DNA of 49,078 nt from a virus, in the IMG/VR virus record IMGVR_UViG_3300035076_000007, positions 1 through 49,078 of that record, one strand, 5' to 3'. Both the position numbers and the translations under genes were made by a program. Shown here one piece after another: positions 8,858 through 17,454 of the stretch. Every line of letters begins with the position of its first letter. Positions within the stretch are counted from its first letter, which is position 1. The notes under the pieces were generated by a model. The model made no database searches, was not told where the DNA came from, and saw only the letters and a list, made by a program, of their open reading frames with translations.

Positions 8858-10357
8858 ATGCCCGTAACAGCCTCGGCCGTCGCTCGCGTCGTCGGCATCG
8901 CCACTGCATTCAAGGATCTTCGGGGGAGCTCGGCGCAATCGCTGCCGCAGCACATCGGCATTTTGGCGCAGGGCGCGACCGCTTCGGCGGGCTACTCGCT
9001 ACTGCCGCTCCGCCTCACCGGCGCCGCGCTGGCGGCGTCGACCTACGGGTTCGGCTCGCCCATCCACCTCGCCGCGCTCGAGCTATTTCCGCCCACGGGG
9101 GGCGGCGTGGGGAGCATCCCGGTAACCGTGTTCCCCCTCGTGGACGACGGCGCCGGCGTCGCGGCCGTGGGCACGATCACGCCCGCGGGCGTAGCGCCCG
9201 CAACGGCGACCTTCTATGCGAGGATCTCCGGCATCCTCAGCTCACCGATCGCGGTGACGGCGGCCGATAACGTCGCGGCTCAGGTGGCCTCGTTCGTGGC
9301 GGGCATCAATTCGATTTTGCAAATGCCCACGCTGGCCACCAACACCGGACCGGGCACCGCTTGCACCCTCACCGCGAAATGGAAGGGCGCGACGGGTAAT
9401 GAAATCAAGGTGGAGATCCTGGACGCGAACCTGAACCCCGCGCTCGGCAGCCTTTACACCGTCGTGCAACCCGCCACGGGCGCCGCCGATCCATCGGTCA
9501 CGACCGCGCTCGCCGGCATTGGTGGCGAATGGATCACGCTGCTCATCAATGGCTTCCACGCCACCAACACCACGATCCTCAACGCGATTCAAACCAAAGG
9601 GGAAGCGCGCTGGGATCAGCAGGTACGGCGCCCGTTCGTGGCGATCGCGGGCAACGATGAGTCGACCCTGGCGACGGCCATCGCGACCACCAATGCGCGC
9701 AAAACCGATCGCATCAATTGCCAGGTGGTCTCCCCCGGCTCGGTGCATTTGCCCGTGCAAATCGCGGCCGCGCAGGTTCGCGAGATCGCCAAGGTGGCGG
9801 ACGACAACCCGCCGACGGATTATGGGAGCCGGCGCGTTACCACGCTCATCCCGGGCGCCGATGCGGTGCAATGGGATTACGCCACGCGAGACGCCGCGGT
9901 CAAAGCGGGGAGCTCGACGGTCGAGATCAAAAACGGCGTGGTGCAAATCAGCGACGTCGTGACGATGTATCACCCGGACGGCGAGATCCCCCCGGCCTAT
10001 CGCTACGTCGTGGACATCATCAAGCTCATGACGGTGATCTATAACCTCGACCTGGAGTTCAGCCAGCCGCAATGGGCCGGCGCGCCGCTCATCCCCGACG
10101 GTCAGCCCACCACCAACCCCAATGCGCGCAAACCGAGCTCCGCCAAAGCGGCGATCGGGCGCATCCTGGACGGCCTCGGGCTCGCGGCGGTGATCTCCGA
10201 TCCGGAGGCGGCAAAGGCCGCGACCTTTGCGAACATCAGCGGCACCAATCCCAAGCGCCTGGACGTGACAACGGTCGTCCAGCTCTCGGGCAACACCAAC
10301 ATCATTTCGGTCGATCTCAATTTCGGCTTCTTCTTCGGCTCGGCCGTCGCTGCCTAA
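8858..10357 (+). CDS. Contractile tail sheath protein
   Basis: Protein of 499 aa, the usual Mu gpL-like sheath length, followed by a small tube gene. Sheath-like features include FLRGSSAQSLPQHIGILAQG-type N-terminal text, a middle region with WKGATGNEIKVEI, and a C-terminal ISVDLNFGFFFGSAVAA. It should form the contractile outer cylinder and so implies myovirus morphology. GGAAATC upstream of ATG 8858 serves as ribosome site. Confidence 0.9.
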   Translation: MPVTASAVARVVGIATAFKDLRGSSAQSLPQHIGILAQGATASAGYSLLPLRLTGAALAASTYGFGSPIHLAALELFPPTGGGVGSIPVTVFPLVDDGAGVAAVGTITPAGVAPATATFYARISGILSSPIAVTAADNVAAQVASFVAGINSILQMPTLATNTGPGTACTLTAKWKGATGNEIKVEILDANLNPALGSLYTVVQPATGAADPSVTTALAGIGGEWITLLINGFHATNTTILNAIQTKGEARWDQQVRRPFVAIAGNDESTLATAIATTNARKTDRINCQVVSPGSVHLPVQIAAAQVREIAKVADDNPPTDYGSRRVTTLIPGADAVQWDYATRDAAVKAGSSTVEIKNGVVQISDVVTMYHPDGEIPPAYRYVVDIIKLMTVIYNLDLEFSQPQWAGAPLIPDGQPTTNPNARKPSSAKAAIGRILDGLGLAAVISDPEAAKAATFANISGTNPKRLDVTTVVQLSGNTNIISVDLNFGFFFGSAVAA

Positions 10358-10406
10358 GCCTCGCCGCCTGAACATCCAAACCCCTGAAAATTAGGAGCGT
10401 CAAGCT

Positions 10407-10790
10407 ATGCCCGCAGTAGGAGGATCCATCCAGTCGATCTCGATCCGAGGTCGCATTTTCCCCGTCGCGTCCGATGCCGAGGCCAACAAAAAATTGGGCG
10501 GCTTTGAGAACGAAGTGCAAGCCAACGGCGACGGCACCGCGCGCCTGGTCAAGACGCGCGTTCCGTGGTCGATCGACGGGTTGCAGGTCGAGATCAATGA
10601 CGACCGCGGCGATCATGAGTTTCTGCAAGAGATCGCCGATGGCCTGGACTTCGTCTCGATCACCCTGGAGCTCGCGAGCGGCACCGTTTACGAGGGTACG
10701 GGCACCATCACCGATGAGGTGCAAGCGAGCAGCCAGAACGCGACGGCCTCGATCAAAATGGGCGGACCGGGAACGCTCGGCGCGCAGTAG
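10407..10790 (+). CDS. Tail tube protein
   Basis: Protein of 127 aa immediately after the sheath, matching Mu gpM-type tube proteins in size and order. It starts with MPAVGGSIQSISIRGR, is beta-rich, and contains DDRGDHEFLQEIADG. It should polymerise into the inner tube. A clear AGGAG precedes ATG 10407. Confidence 0.85.
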   Translation: MPAVGGSIQSISIRGRIFPVASDAEANKKLGGFENEVQANGDGTARLVKTRVPWSIDGLQVEINDDRGDHEFLQEIADGLDFVSITLELASGTVYEGTGTITDEVQASSQNATASIKMGGPGTLGAQ

Positions 10791-10795
10791 CAAAG

Positions 10796-10813
10796 GCCCG
10801 CGAGCTCGCGGGC
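10796..10813 (+). terminator. Perfect palindrome after the tail tube gene
   Basis: The 18-bp self-complementary sequence GCCCGCGAGCTCGCGGGC lies six bases after the tube stop. It can fold into a strong hairpin but has no T-tract, so it may be an attenuator, an RNA stabiliser or a processing site rather than a full terminator. Confidence 0.4.
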
Positions 10814-10818
10814 GGTGA

Positions 10819-10868
10819 GCGGGTGGCAGTGACACATGGGGCTTAGGGGTTCGAATCCCCGCACCTGC
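10819..10868 (+). other. tRNA-like element (T-arm and acceptor-like stem, no D-arm)
   Basis: GGGGTTCGAATCCCC at 10846-10860 is a canonical T-arm core. GCGGGTG at 10819-10825 can pair with CACCTGC at 10862-10868, giving a seven-bp acceptor-like stem with one wobble. Only about 19 bases separate the first strand from the T-arm, so there is no room for both D and anticodon arms. It could be a tRNA 3' remnant, a second attachment-like site or an RNA regulatory fold in the tube-chaperone leader. Not a functional tRNA as it stands. Confidence 0.4.
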
Positions 10869-10897
10869 GCGGACTTTCGAAAAATGGAGGACACCAA

Positions 10898-11305
10898 TTG
10901 GCGACGTTGAAAGTAGCGGCCGAGGTCGCGGAGCTGGAGTTTGTGCGGATGTGCGAGCACAACCGGATCGAGCTCGATGAGAGCAAGCTCGAGCCCGCCG
11001 AGCTCACGGAGTGGACCGAGATCCGCAGCAAGATCGTAGAGGACATTTGCAAAGGCTGGCTGGTGATCGATGCCGAAGGGCGCCCGGTCTACTCGCCCTC
11101 CACGGGTAAGGCCGTGACATTCAACCCGGCCACCGGCGCGACGCTCATCGCGCTCGAGTCGCACGCCAAAGGAAAGGACGTTTCGAACATGGTCGCCGCG
11201 ATGGCGGACATGACCGGCGCCACCAAAGGGGATTTCTCTCGAATGCAGGCGCGAGACTTCCAAGCGTGCGGGAGGATTGCGCGCCTTTTTTTGGCGGACA
11301 GGTAA
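10898..11305 (+). CDS. Tail assembly chaperone, short (G-like) product
   Basis: Protein of 135 aa encoded between tube and tape measure, the place of tail chaperones in lambda, P2 and Mu-like phages. It starts at TTG 10898, strongly supported by GGAGG seven bases upstream. Near its end lies a seven-T run where ribosomes can shift frame. Both the short product and the fusion normally coat the tape measure during tail assembly. Confidence 0.8.
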   Translation: MATLKVAAEVAELEFVRMCEHNRIELDESKLEPAELTEWTEIRSKIVEDICKGWLVIDAEGRPVYSPSTGKAVTFNPATGATLIALESHAKGKDVSNMVAAMADMTGATKGDFSRMQARDFQACGRIARLFLADR

Positions 11306-11496
11306 TCGATCAAATCGTGCGCAGCGGCGCCGACGCGAGGCTACCGAGCGCGCAGGCCACCTATCGCGAGATGATGCTCCAGTGCGCGCGCGACTATGCA
11401 GGCCTGCCCGATGTGCGAACCCTCACCATCGGTGAGATCGTTTACTTCTATGAGGGTCTCCGCGCCGAGCTGCGGAAACACACGCGCGGCACCTAG
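10898..11496 (+). CDS. Tail assembly chaperone, -1 frameshift (GT-like) fusion product
   Basis: A second frame runs to 11496, overlapping the end of the short chaperone frame. In-frame codons CTT TTT TTG form a T TTT TTG slippery heptamer at 11287-11293. A -1 slip there joins the frames (…FFGGQVIDQIVRSG…) into a protein of about 199 aa. The downstream part (residues after about 132) is helical and ends in YFYEGLRAELRKHTRGT. Conserved frameshifting of chaperone genes is well established in tailed phages; use of this site is inferred. Confidence 0.75.
11287..11293 (+). promoter_or_regulatory. -1 ribosomal frameshift slippery site
   Basis: T TTT TTG in the chaperone reading frame, a standard X XXY YYZ heptamer, lies 10 bases before the zero-frame stop (11303-11305), where the -1 frame is already open. 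No obvious strong pseudoknot was identified by eye. Confidence 0.75.
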
Positions 11497-11503
11497 GTAA
11501 ATC

Positions 11504-13771
11504 ATGGCCGGGAAAAAATTCAGCATCGAGGCGGTGTTCAGCGCGATCGATAAGATCTCTGCGCCCATCGCCAAGATTCGAACCAAGCTCGGCAGCCTAG
11601 GCAAAGGAGCGACGAGCGCGCTCAAGGGGGCAAACGCCGCCGTCGATAAGGGCATTGCGGGCATGGGCCGCTTTAGCAATGCCATCGGCATCGGCGCGGC
11701 GGTGAGCGTCGCGGGCCTCGGCCTCGCCTTGAAGGATACGATCGACGAGGGCGCGACGTTTGAGCGAACGATGGTTTTCGCCGCGGCTCAGTTCCCCGGC
11801 ATGATCAAACAAGGCACCAAGGAATTTGAGAAACTCCAGGCCGCGGCGCGCAAGGTCGGCGATGAGACCGAGTTCTCATCGCAGGATGCGGCCGAAGGCC
11901 TCACGCTGCTCGCGACCGCCGGGCTCTCGGCGGAGGCGGCGATCGGGGCGCTCCCCAAGGTCGTAAACTTTGCGACCGCGAGCAAGGTGGAGTTTGCCCG
12001 GGCGAGCGACATTGCCAACGACTCCATGGGCGCCTTTGGGCTCACGACAAAGGACGCCACGAAAAACGCGGCGAACATGGGGCGCGTCATGGACGTGCTC
12101 ACGCGCGCCGCGGCCGACTCGACCACCAATGTCGAGGAACTATTTGAGGCCGTGCGGATGGGCGGCCCCATCGCAAAAACGGCGGGCGCCTCCCTCGAGC
12201 AATTCATCGGTTACACCGAGGTGCTCGCCAGCGTGGGCATCAAAGGCTCGGAGGCGGGCACCGCAATCCGCAACATGTTCCTCGAGCTCGGTTCCCCGAG
12301 CACCGCCGCGAGCAAGGGCATGGCCGCGCTAGGGGTCAAGCTGGCGAAAACAAAGAGCGGCGCGATCGACATGACGACCACCGTCTCGAGGTTCGCCAAG
12401 GCGACCGCGAAAATGACAAAGGCGCAGAAGATCCAAGCGCTCGGCAACGTCTTTGGCGCGCGCACGGTGGGCCCGTTTATCGCGCTCATGGATGCGGGCG
12501 CGGACAAGATCGGCGAGTATCAAAAGAGCCTTGAGGGAGCGAGCGGCACGACCGAGGGGATGGCCAAGCTGCTCAGCGCCGACATGCTCGGCGCGCTGCG
12601 GAACTTCAGCTCGCTGATCGATGGGGTCAAGCTCGACATTTTCACGGCGATCCGCCCGGTGCTCGCCGACCTGGTGAAGGGTACCAGCGAATGGGTTACC
12701 GCCAATCGCGAGCTCATCAAAACCAAGGCGGGCGAATGGATCGCGATGCTCCGCGATAACCTCCCCGAGATCTGGAAATGGACGGTACGGATCGCCAAGG
12801 CGTTCGCCGGGTTCCTGGTTTTTGCCGGCGTGGTTTGGGGCATCAATGCAGCGGTGACCGCGTATGAGGCGATCACGATCCTCGCCGCGGGGGCGGCGTG
12901 GCTTTGGAACGCCGCGGCCGATGCCAATATCGTTTCGACCGCGTTGCTCGCGATCGAGATCGTTGCCTACCGGGTGGCGCAATGGGCGTCTCACGCCGCG
13001 ACCGTCGCGGTGACGGCCGCCACCTGGCTCTATGAGGCGGCGATCTGGGCGGGCAAGCTCGGCACGGTCGAGTTTACCTTTGCCGCGGTCGCATCCAAGG
13101 TCGCGCAATGGGCATCGCACGCCGCGACCGTCGCGGTGACGGCGGCCACCTGGCTCTATGAGGCCGCGGTGTGGGCCGTCCAGTTGGCTACCTCAGAGTT
13201 CACCTTTGCCACCGTCGCCGCCAAGCTGGCGCAGTGGGCGAGCTCGGCGGCGACCTGGGCGGCGAACGCGGCGCAGGTTGCCTATGCGGTCGTGGTCGGC
13301 GGCACCTCGGGCGCGCTCGGGATTTTCACCGGCGCGGCGTGGACGAGCGTCACCGCGATCGCCGCGCAGGCCGCAGCGCTCGCCCCGTTCGTTCTGACCG
13401 TGGGCGCCGCGGCCGCGGCGGTGCTCGCCCTGGCGGCAGCGTGGCAACAAATGAGCAAGCTCAGTGACGCGCTCTCGGGCTCGGGCGGCATCATGGGCAC
13501 GGCCGGCAAAATGCTCGAGATGGGCACGCTCGACCCGTTCGCCGCGCATGATGCCGCGATGAATGAGAAGGCGCGCAAGGAACGCGACGCCCGAGGGGCG
13601 CCGCAGATCGTTTCACCGCAGGCGCGCGCCGCGGCCGAGACGGCGGAGGCCTCCGCCAACGCCAGCGTCAACGGGACGATCACCGTCGCCCCGGCAGCTG
13701 GCGCGACGGCGACCGTCTCGAGCAAGCCTCGCTCGGTGCCGCTCAAGCTCCAGCCCTCGGGGGCGTTTTGA
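11504..13771 (+). CDS. Tail tape measure protein
   Basis: Protein of 755 aa directly after the chaperones. The N-terminus (KFSIEAVFSAIDKISAPIAKIRTKLGSLGKG) is the usual phage tail tape-measure start. The TP901-type core region (about residues 80-330) is followed by a hydrophobic, Ala/Trp-rich centre (about 425-650) that includes a 42-residue repeat. It sets tail length and passes into the host membrane during ejection. It overlaps the next gene by TTGA. Confidence 0.92.
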   Translation: MAGKKFSIEAVFSAIDKISAPIAKIRTKLGSLGKGATSALKGANAAVDKGIAGMGRFSNAIGIGAAVSVAGLGLALKDTIDEGATFERTMVFAAAQFPGMIKQGTKEFEKLQAAARKVGDETEFSSQDAAEGLTLLATAGLSAEAAIGALPKVVNFATASKVEFARASDIANDSMGAFGLTTKDATKNAANMGRVMDVLTRAAADSTTNVEELFEAVRMGGPIAKTAGASLEQFIGYTEVLASVGIKGSEAGTAIRNMFLELGSPSTAASKGMAALGVKLAKTKSGAIDMTTTVSRFAKATAKMTKAQKIQALGNVFGARTVGPFIALMDAGADKIGEYQKSLEGASGTTEGMAKLLSADMLGALRNFSSLIDGVKLDIFTAIRPVLADLVKGTSEWVTANRELIKTKAGEWIAMLRDNLPEIWKWTVRIAKAFAGFLVFAGVVWGINAAVTAYEAITILAAGAAWLWNAAADANIVSTALLAIEIVAYRVAQWASHAATVAVTAATWLYEAAIWAGKLGTVEFTFAAVASKVAQWASHAATVAVTAATWLYEAAVWAVQLATSEFTFATVAAKLAQWASSAATWAANAAQVAYAVVVGGTSGALGIFTGAAWTSVTAIAAQAAALAPFVLTVGAAAAAVLALAAAWQQMSKLSDALSGSGGIMGTAGKMLEMGTLDPFAAHDAAMNEKARKERDARGAPQIVSPQARAAAETAEASANASVNGTITVAPAAGATATVSSKPRSVPLKLQPSGAF
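12980..13231 (+). repeat. 126-bp tandem repeat in the tape measure gene
   Basis: Two near-identical 42-codon units (QWASHAATVAVTAATWLYEA core) begin at about 12980 and 13106. They are hydrophobic and amphipathic; unit gain or loss would change tail length by a fixed step. Confidence 0.7.
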
Positions 13772-15027
13772 GCTGGATCGATCGGCTTGCCGAGGCGGCG
13801 TATACCTCCCCCGGAGGCACGCGCCAGACGTTCACCTTTGAGGATGTTTCGAAGGAAGTAGACAAGCGGACCGCCCCCTTTAGTTTCCCCGGCGTGGACG
13901 GCACCTACGTCCAGGACAACGGGCAGAGCGAGCGCCGCTATCCCCTGCGGTGCATTTTCACGGGCAGCGATTGCGACCAGGCCGCCGAAGCATTCGAGGC
14001 GCTGCTCTTGGAACGCGGCCAAGGCAAGCTAGAGCATCCCCTCTATGGGAAAAAAAACGTGGTGCCGTTTGGCACCATCACGCGGCGCGATGATCTGCAA
14101 AGCGGCGCCAACCAAAGCATCATCGAGGTAACGTTCTGGTCGACGATCGGCGCCGTCTATCCCTCCAGTGGGTTCAGCGCGGGGGGCGAGCTGGTCAAAT
14201 CGCTGAGCAAATCCACGGCGAAAATCTCCCACGCATTCTCCAAAGCCACCAAGCTGCAAACCGAGGCGCGCCGGTCGGCGGCTAAGCTCTCGGTGCGTGA
14301 AGCCTTGCGCAACGTTCAAGCGTCGCTCGGGCGCGTGGCGGCCGTGACCGATAGCATCGACCGCGAGTTTCGCCGCCTGCAAAGCGAGATCAATTTCGGC
14401 ATCGATGTTCTCATTGGCCAGCCGTTGCTACTCGCTCGCCAGATCATGAGCCTCGCGACGCTGCCCGCGCGCGCGCTCGCGGGCATCCTGTCTCGCCTCG
14501 AGGGGTATGCGAACCTGCTCGATCGGATGGTCAATTCCTCGGTGAGCTCGCCGGCGGATGTGACCGTGATCCCGGCCTTGCGCGTGCGCCGCCAGAATGA
14601 ATTCCAGATCGCAAACCTGGTCGCGTCGGCCGCGGTGCAAGGGAGCGTTGCCTCGGTGCTGGAGAACACCTTTACCGCCAAGCCCGAGGCGCTCGCCGCG
14701 GCCGAGCAGATCCTCGCCCAGGCCGAGGCGCTCACCGATTGGAGCGACGAGCGCAACACCGAGCTCGAACAGATCGACGAGGGCGAGGCCTACCAGGCAT
14801 TGCAAGAAACGGTCGCGCTGGCGGTGGGGTTCCTGGTCGAGATCAGTTTCTCGCTGGTGCCCGAGCGCTCGATCGTGCTCGACCGCCCGCGCAACATCAT
14901 CGAGATCGCGGCCGAGATCTATGGATCCGTGGACGACCGCCTCGACTTTTTGATCAGCACGAACAAGCTCACCGGCTCGAATATCATCGAGCTGCCGCGC
15001 GGGCGGCGCATCGTTTACTATGCCTGA
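13768..15027 (+). CDS. DNA circulation / baseplate protein (Mu gp43, N-like)
   Basis: Protein of 419 aa. The N-terminal 120 residues carry the DNA-circulation N domain seen in Mu-like phages (SPGGTRQTFTFEDV, then FPGVDGTYVQDNG). The C-terminus (IVLDRPRNIIEIAAEIYGS) resembles a LysM-like hub adaptor. TTG start at 13768 overlaps the tape measure stop. In Mu-type tails this protein joins the tape measure to the baseplate hub. Confidence 0.85.
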   Translation: MSWIDRLAEAAYTSPGGTRQTFTFEDVSKEVDKRTAPFSFPGVDGTYVQDNGQSERRYPLRCIFTGSDCDQAAEAFEALLLERGQGKLEHPLYGKKNVVPFGTITRRDDLQSGANQSIIEVTFWSTIGAVYPSSGFSAGGELVKSLSKSTAKISHAFSKATKLQTEARRSAAKLSVREALRNVQASLGRVAAVTDSIDREFRRLQSEINFGIDVLIGQPLLLARQIMSLATLPARALAGILSRLEGYANLLDRMVNSSVSSPADVTVIPALRVRRQNEFQIANLVASAAVQGSVASVLENTFTAKPEALAAAEQILAQAEALTDWSDERNTELEQIDEGEAYQALQETVALAVGFLVEISFSLVPERSIVLDRPRNIIEIAAEIYGSVDDRLDFLISTNKLTGSNIIELPRGRRIVYYA

Positions 15028-16066
15028 GAGCGTCGCGATCGAGCACGTTGACGGGCGCCGCTTCGGGCAATGGTCAGAGATCGAGATCCAGCTTGGGATC
15101 GATTCCTATCGCGCGGTCTCGCTCTCGGGCCCATGGGATCCCGAGCGAAAGGACATGCGCGCGGCGTTCGAGCCGCTCGCGTTCCCTCGGGTCACGGTCA
15201 CGGTCGGCGATGAGCTGCTCGTTACGGGGAGCGTCAAAGACGTAGCGCCGAGTGTCGACGCCAACCAATCGTCCATGGGCGCAACGGTCTACTCGCTGGC
15301 GCATGAGCTCACCGAGTGTTGCGCGCCGCCGGACTTGCTGCCGCTCGAATTCAACGGCATGAACTTGAAACAGATCGCCCAGCGCCTGGGCGGCTCCACG
15401 TTTAGCCTCGCGGTCAACCTGGACGGTGCGCCCGGCGCGCCCTTTGCGCGCTGCCGGTGTGAGGCTGACCAGGAAATGCATGCGTTCCTCGCCGAGCTCG
15501 CGCTCCAGCGCGGTTTCGTGGTGAGCGATACGGCAAGCGGTGATCTGCTGTTTCGAAGCGAGGGCGCGACGGGTTCGCCGGTGGCGCGGCTCTCGGGGCA
15601 ACCCCTCGGCAAAGTCTCCGCGCAATTCCAACCGAGCCGATGGTTTTCCCATGTGACCGGGCGCGCGTGCAAACGCGCCGGCACCGCGAACGGATCGAAA
15701 TACACGCAACTCAATTCGCTGTTTCGATCGTCGTTCCCTCGCCATACCTGCGCCACGGCCGGCGACACCGGATCGGCGGACGTACCGCGCGCCACCAAGG
15801 CGATCGTTGGCAGAATGGTTGCGAGCGTCGCGACGTATACGGTCGAGGATCTGCCCACCTGGCGCGACCCGTCCGGCAATCTTTGGGAGCCCAATACGAC
15901 GCTCATGATCACCGCGCCGGGCGCGATGATCTACAGGGAAACCGAGCTGCTCATCCGGGCGGTCAAGCTCAAGCAAAGCGGCGATGAGGAAACCGCAACG
16001 CTCGAGCTGGTGTTGCCCGGATCATTCGGCGGCACGCTGCCGAAAAGGCTTCCATGGGATTTCTAG
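15020..16066 (+). CDS. Baseplate hub protein (Mu gp44, P-like)
   Basis: Protein of 348 aa, beginning PESVAIEHVDGRRFGQWSEIEI and containing VTVTVGDELLVTGSVKDV. Size and order match the gp44/gpD hub family that holds the spike at the tail tip. It overlaps the preceding gene by eight bases and the following spike gene by 13. Confidence 0.85.
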   Translation: MPESVAIEHVDGRRFGQWSEIEIQLGIDSYRAVSLSGPWDPERKDMRAAFEPLAFPRVTVTVGDELLVTGSVKDVAPSVDANQSSMGATVYSLAHELTECCAPPDLLPLEFNGMNLKQIAQRLGGSTFSLAVNLDGAPGAPFARCRCEADQEMHAFLAELALQRGFVVSDTASGDLLFRSEGATGSPVARLSGQPLGKVSAQFQPSRWFSHVTGRACKRAGTANGSKYTQLNSLFRSSFPRHTCATAGDTGSADVPRATKAIVGRMVASVATYTVEDLPTWRDPSGNLWEPNTTLMITAPGAMIYRETELLIRAVKLKQSGDEETATLELVLPGSFGGTLPKRLPWDF

Positions 16067-16668
16067 GAACCGTGGTGGAGTTTCTCCGCAGCACGGTGGA
16101 GGACGTGCCCACGCCCGAGGTGAAGATCGATCGCGGGGGTGAGGATGCGGTCACCGGCTATCACTTTGCGCCGCCAGGAACCGACGCGCCGCCGCTGCCG
16201 GGGGATGTGTCCTATCTCGGGGACGACCTGGGCGCGGGCAACGCGCAAGCGCTGGGCTACCAGGATCCGAAAAACGCGGGCGTCGCCGTCGGCGGTGAGC
16301 ATCGGCTCTATGCGCGCTCGCCCGAGGGCGCGATCGTTGGATCCGTTTGGCTCAAGGGCGACGGCTCGATCCTCATCGCCAACGACCAGGGCAGCGCCGA
16401 GCTCGGCGCCGACGGGGCGATCACGCTCACCACGCCCGAAGGCTCCGCCGAGCTCGGCGCGGACGGGGCGATCGCGCTCACCACGCCGGCGGCCTCCGCC
16501 GAGCTCGGCGCCGACGGTGCGATCAATCTGAGCAACGACCAGGGCGGGATCGCTGTCGATGCCGCCGGCAACGTCGTTGCGACCACGCCGCTCGGCACCT
16601 TTGGCGCCGGCACGCACACGCACACATCCCCATTTGGCCCCACCGGGCCGCCCATTCCCGGCACCTGA
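16054..16668 (+). CDS. Baseplate spike / assembly protein V (Mu gp45-like)
   Basis: Protein of 204 aa forming the membrane-piercing spike. An OB-fold-like N-terminal part is followed by three 17-residue repeats (SAELGADGAITLTTPEG type, about residues 114-163) suited to a triple-stranded beta-helix. The C-terminal THTHTSPFGP gives the HxH metal-binding apex motif known from gp45/gpV spikes. Start ATG 16054 overlaps the hub gene. Confidence 0.9.
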   Translation: MGFLGTVVEFLRSTVEDVPTPEVKIDRGGEDAVTGYHFAPPGTDAPPLPGDVSYLGDDLGAGNAQALGYQDPKNAGVAVGGEHRLYARSPEGAIVGSVWLKGDGSILIANDQGSAELGADGAITLTTPEGSAELGADGAIALTTPAASAELGADGAINLSNDQGGIAVDAAGNVVATTPLGTFGAGTHTHTSPFGPTGPPIPGT

Positions 16669-16733
16669 GAACGGGCTTTAGCCAGCTGCGGATCTCGCCC
16701 CCGATTCTTTAGTTTCGAATGAAGGAGAAACCA

Positions 16734-16988
16734 ATGTCACTCGCTTTGAAAATGCGCCTCGATGCCGCGACGGTCAACCTGCTCACCGAGCACAGCGTTA
16801 GCTACGCGCTCACCGCCGTGGTCGGCGAGGAAAACAAACCGTGGAGCAAGTTCACCCCCTCGGGCTCGCTCCAGTTCACGGTCACCAATGAGAAGGCGCC
16901 CGAGCTCGAGGCGGGCGAATACATCGTGACGCTCACCAAGGTGGAGGCCAAAGAGCCCGAGCCGGTGAGCGTTTCACGCGAAACGTGA
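16734..16988 (+). CDS. Small hypothetical protein in the baseplate operon
   Basis: Protein of 84 aa with an excellent AAGGAG at 16722-16727 before ATG 16734. It looks like one small beta-rich domain (YALTAVVGEENKPWSKFTPSGSLQFTV), with no Cys motif or membrane segment. Its last codons cover a parS-like palindrome. Function unknown. Confidence 0.7.
   Translation: MSLALKMRLDAATVNLLTEHSVSYALTAVVGEENKPWSKFTPSGSLQFTVTNEKAPELEAGEYIVTLTKVEAKEPEPVSVSRET
16971..16984. promoter_or_regulatory. parS-like palindrome
   Basis: GTTTCACGCGAAAC differs at one base from the core of the conserved bacterial chromosomal parS site (GTTTCACGTGAAAC). It lies over the last codons of the preceding small gene. Chance occurrence is possible; if bound by host ParB it could aid maintenance or condensation of phage DNA. 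Confidence 0.3.
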
Positions 16989-17012
16989 ACCGTTCGCGCA
17001 GTTTTTGAACGC

Positions 17013-17453
17013 ATGCCGCTGAACCCCGCCACGCTGCAAAGCTCGCTCGAGTCACTGTTCGCCGCGCCCCCGCTCGCGCGCGCGGATTGCGCGCAGGCCT
17101 GGGCGGACGCCATCAACGGCTATGCCGCGGGCATCGTGCCGCCCTCCACCACGGTCGCCGCCGGCGTCGCCCCGCTCGCCAGCGCGCTTGCCGCGGCGTT
17201 CGCGGCGCCGTCGGCGGCCTCGGGCTTTGATGCCGCGTTCGCGGCCTTTGCGGTCACGGTCGCCGGCGGGCAGCTCCCCACCTTTACCGGCGTGCCTCCG
17301 CCCGCGCCGCTGAACATCGCCGCCCAGCTCGCCACGCCGCAGAGCTCACACGCCGCCGCGGCCGCGGCGTTCGCCACGCTGATCGATGCGTGGTTTCACA
17401 CGGGCACCGCGGTGCTCGTCGCGCCCCCCAATACGATCGTTCCCTGGAGTTGA
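17013..17453 (+). CDS. Hypothetical Ala/Pro-rich protein of the baseplate operon
   Basis: Protein of 146 aa, strongly Ala-rich and helical, with MPLNPATLQSSLESLFAAPP at the N-terminus and FATLIDAWFHTGTAVLV near the C-terminus. Proteins of this composition often sit between spike and gp46 genes in Mu-like tail clusters. Function unknown. Its stop is separated by one base from the next start. Confidence 0.7.
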   Translation: MPLNPATLQSSLESLFAAPPLARADCAQAWADAINGYAAGIVPPSTTVAAGVAPLASALAAAFAAPSAASGFDAAFAAFAVTVAGGQLPTFTGVPPPAPLNIAAQLATPQSSHAAAAAAFATLIDAWFHTGTAVLVAPPNTIVPWS

Positions 17454-17454
17454 T

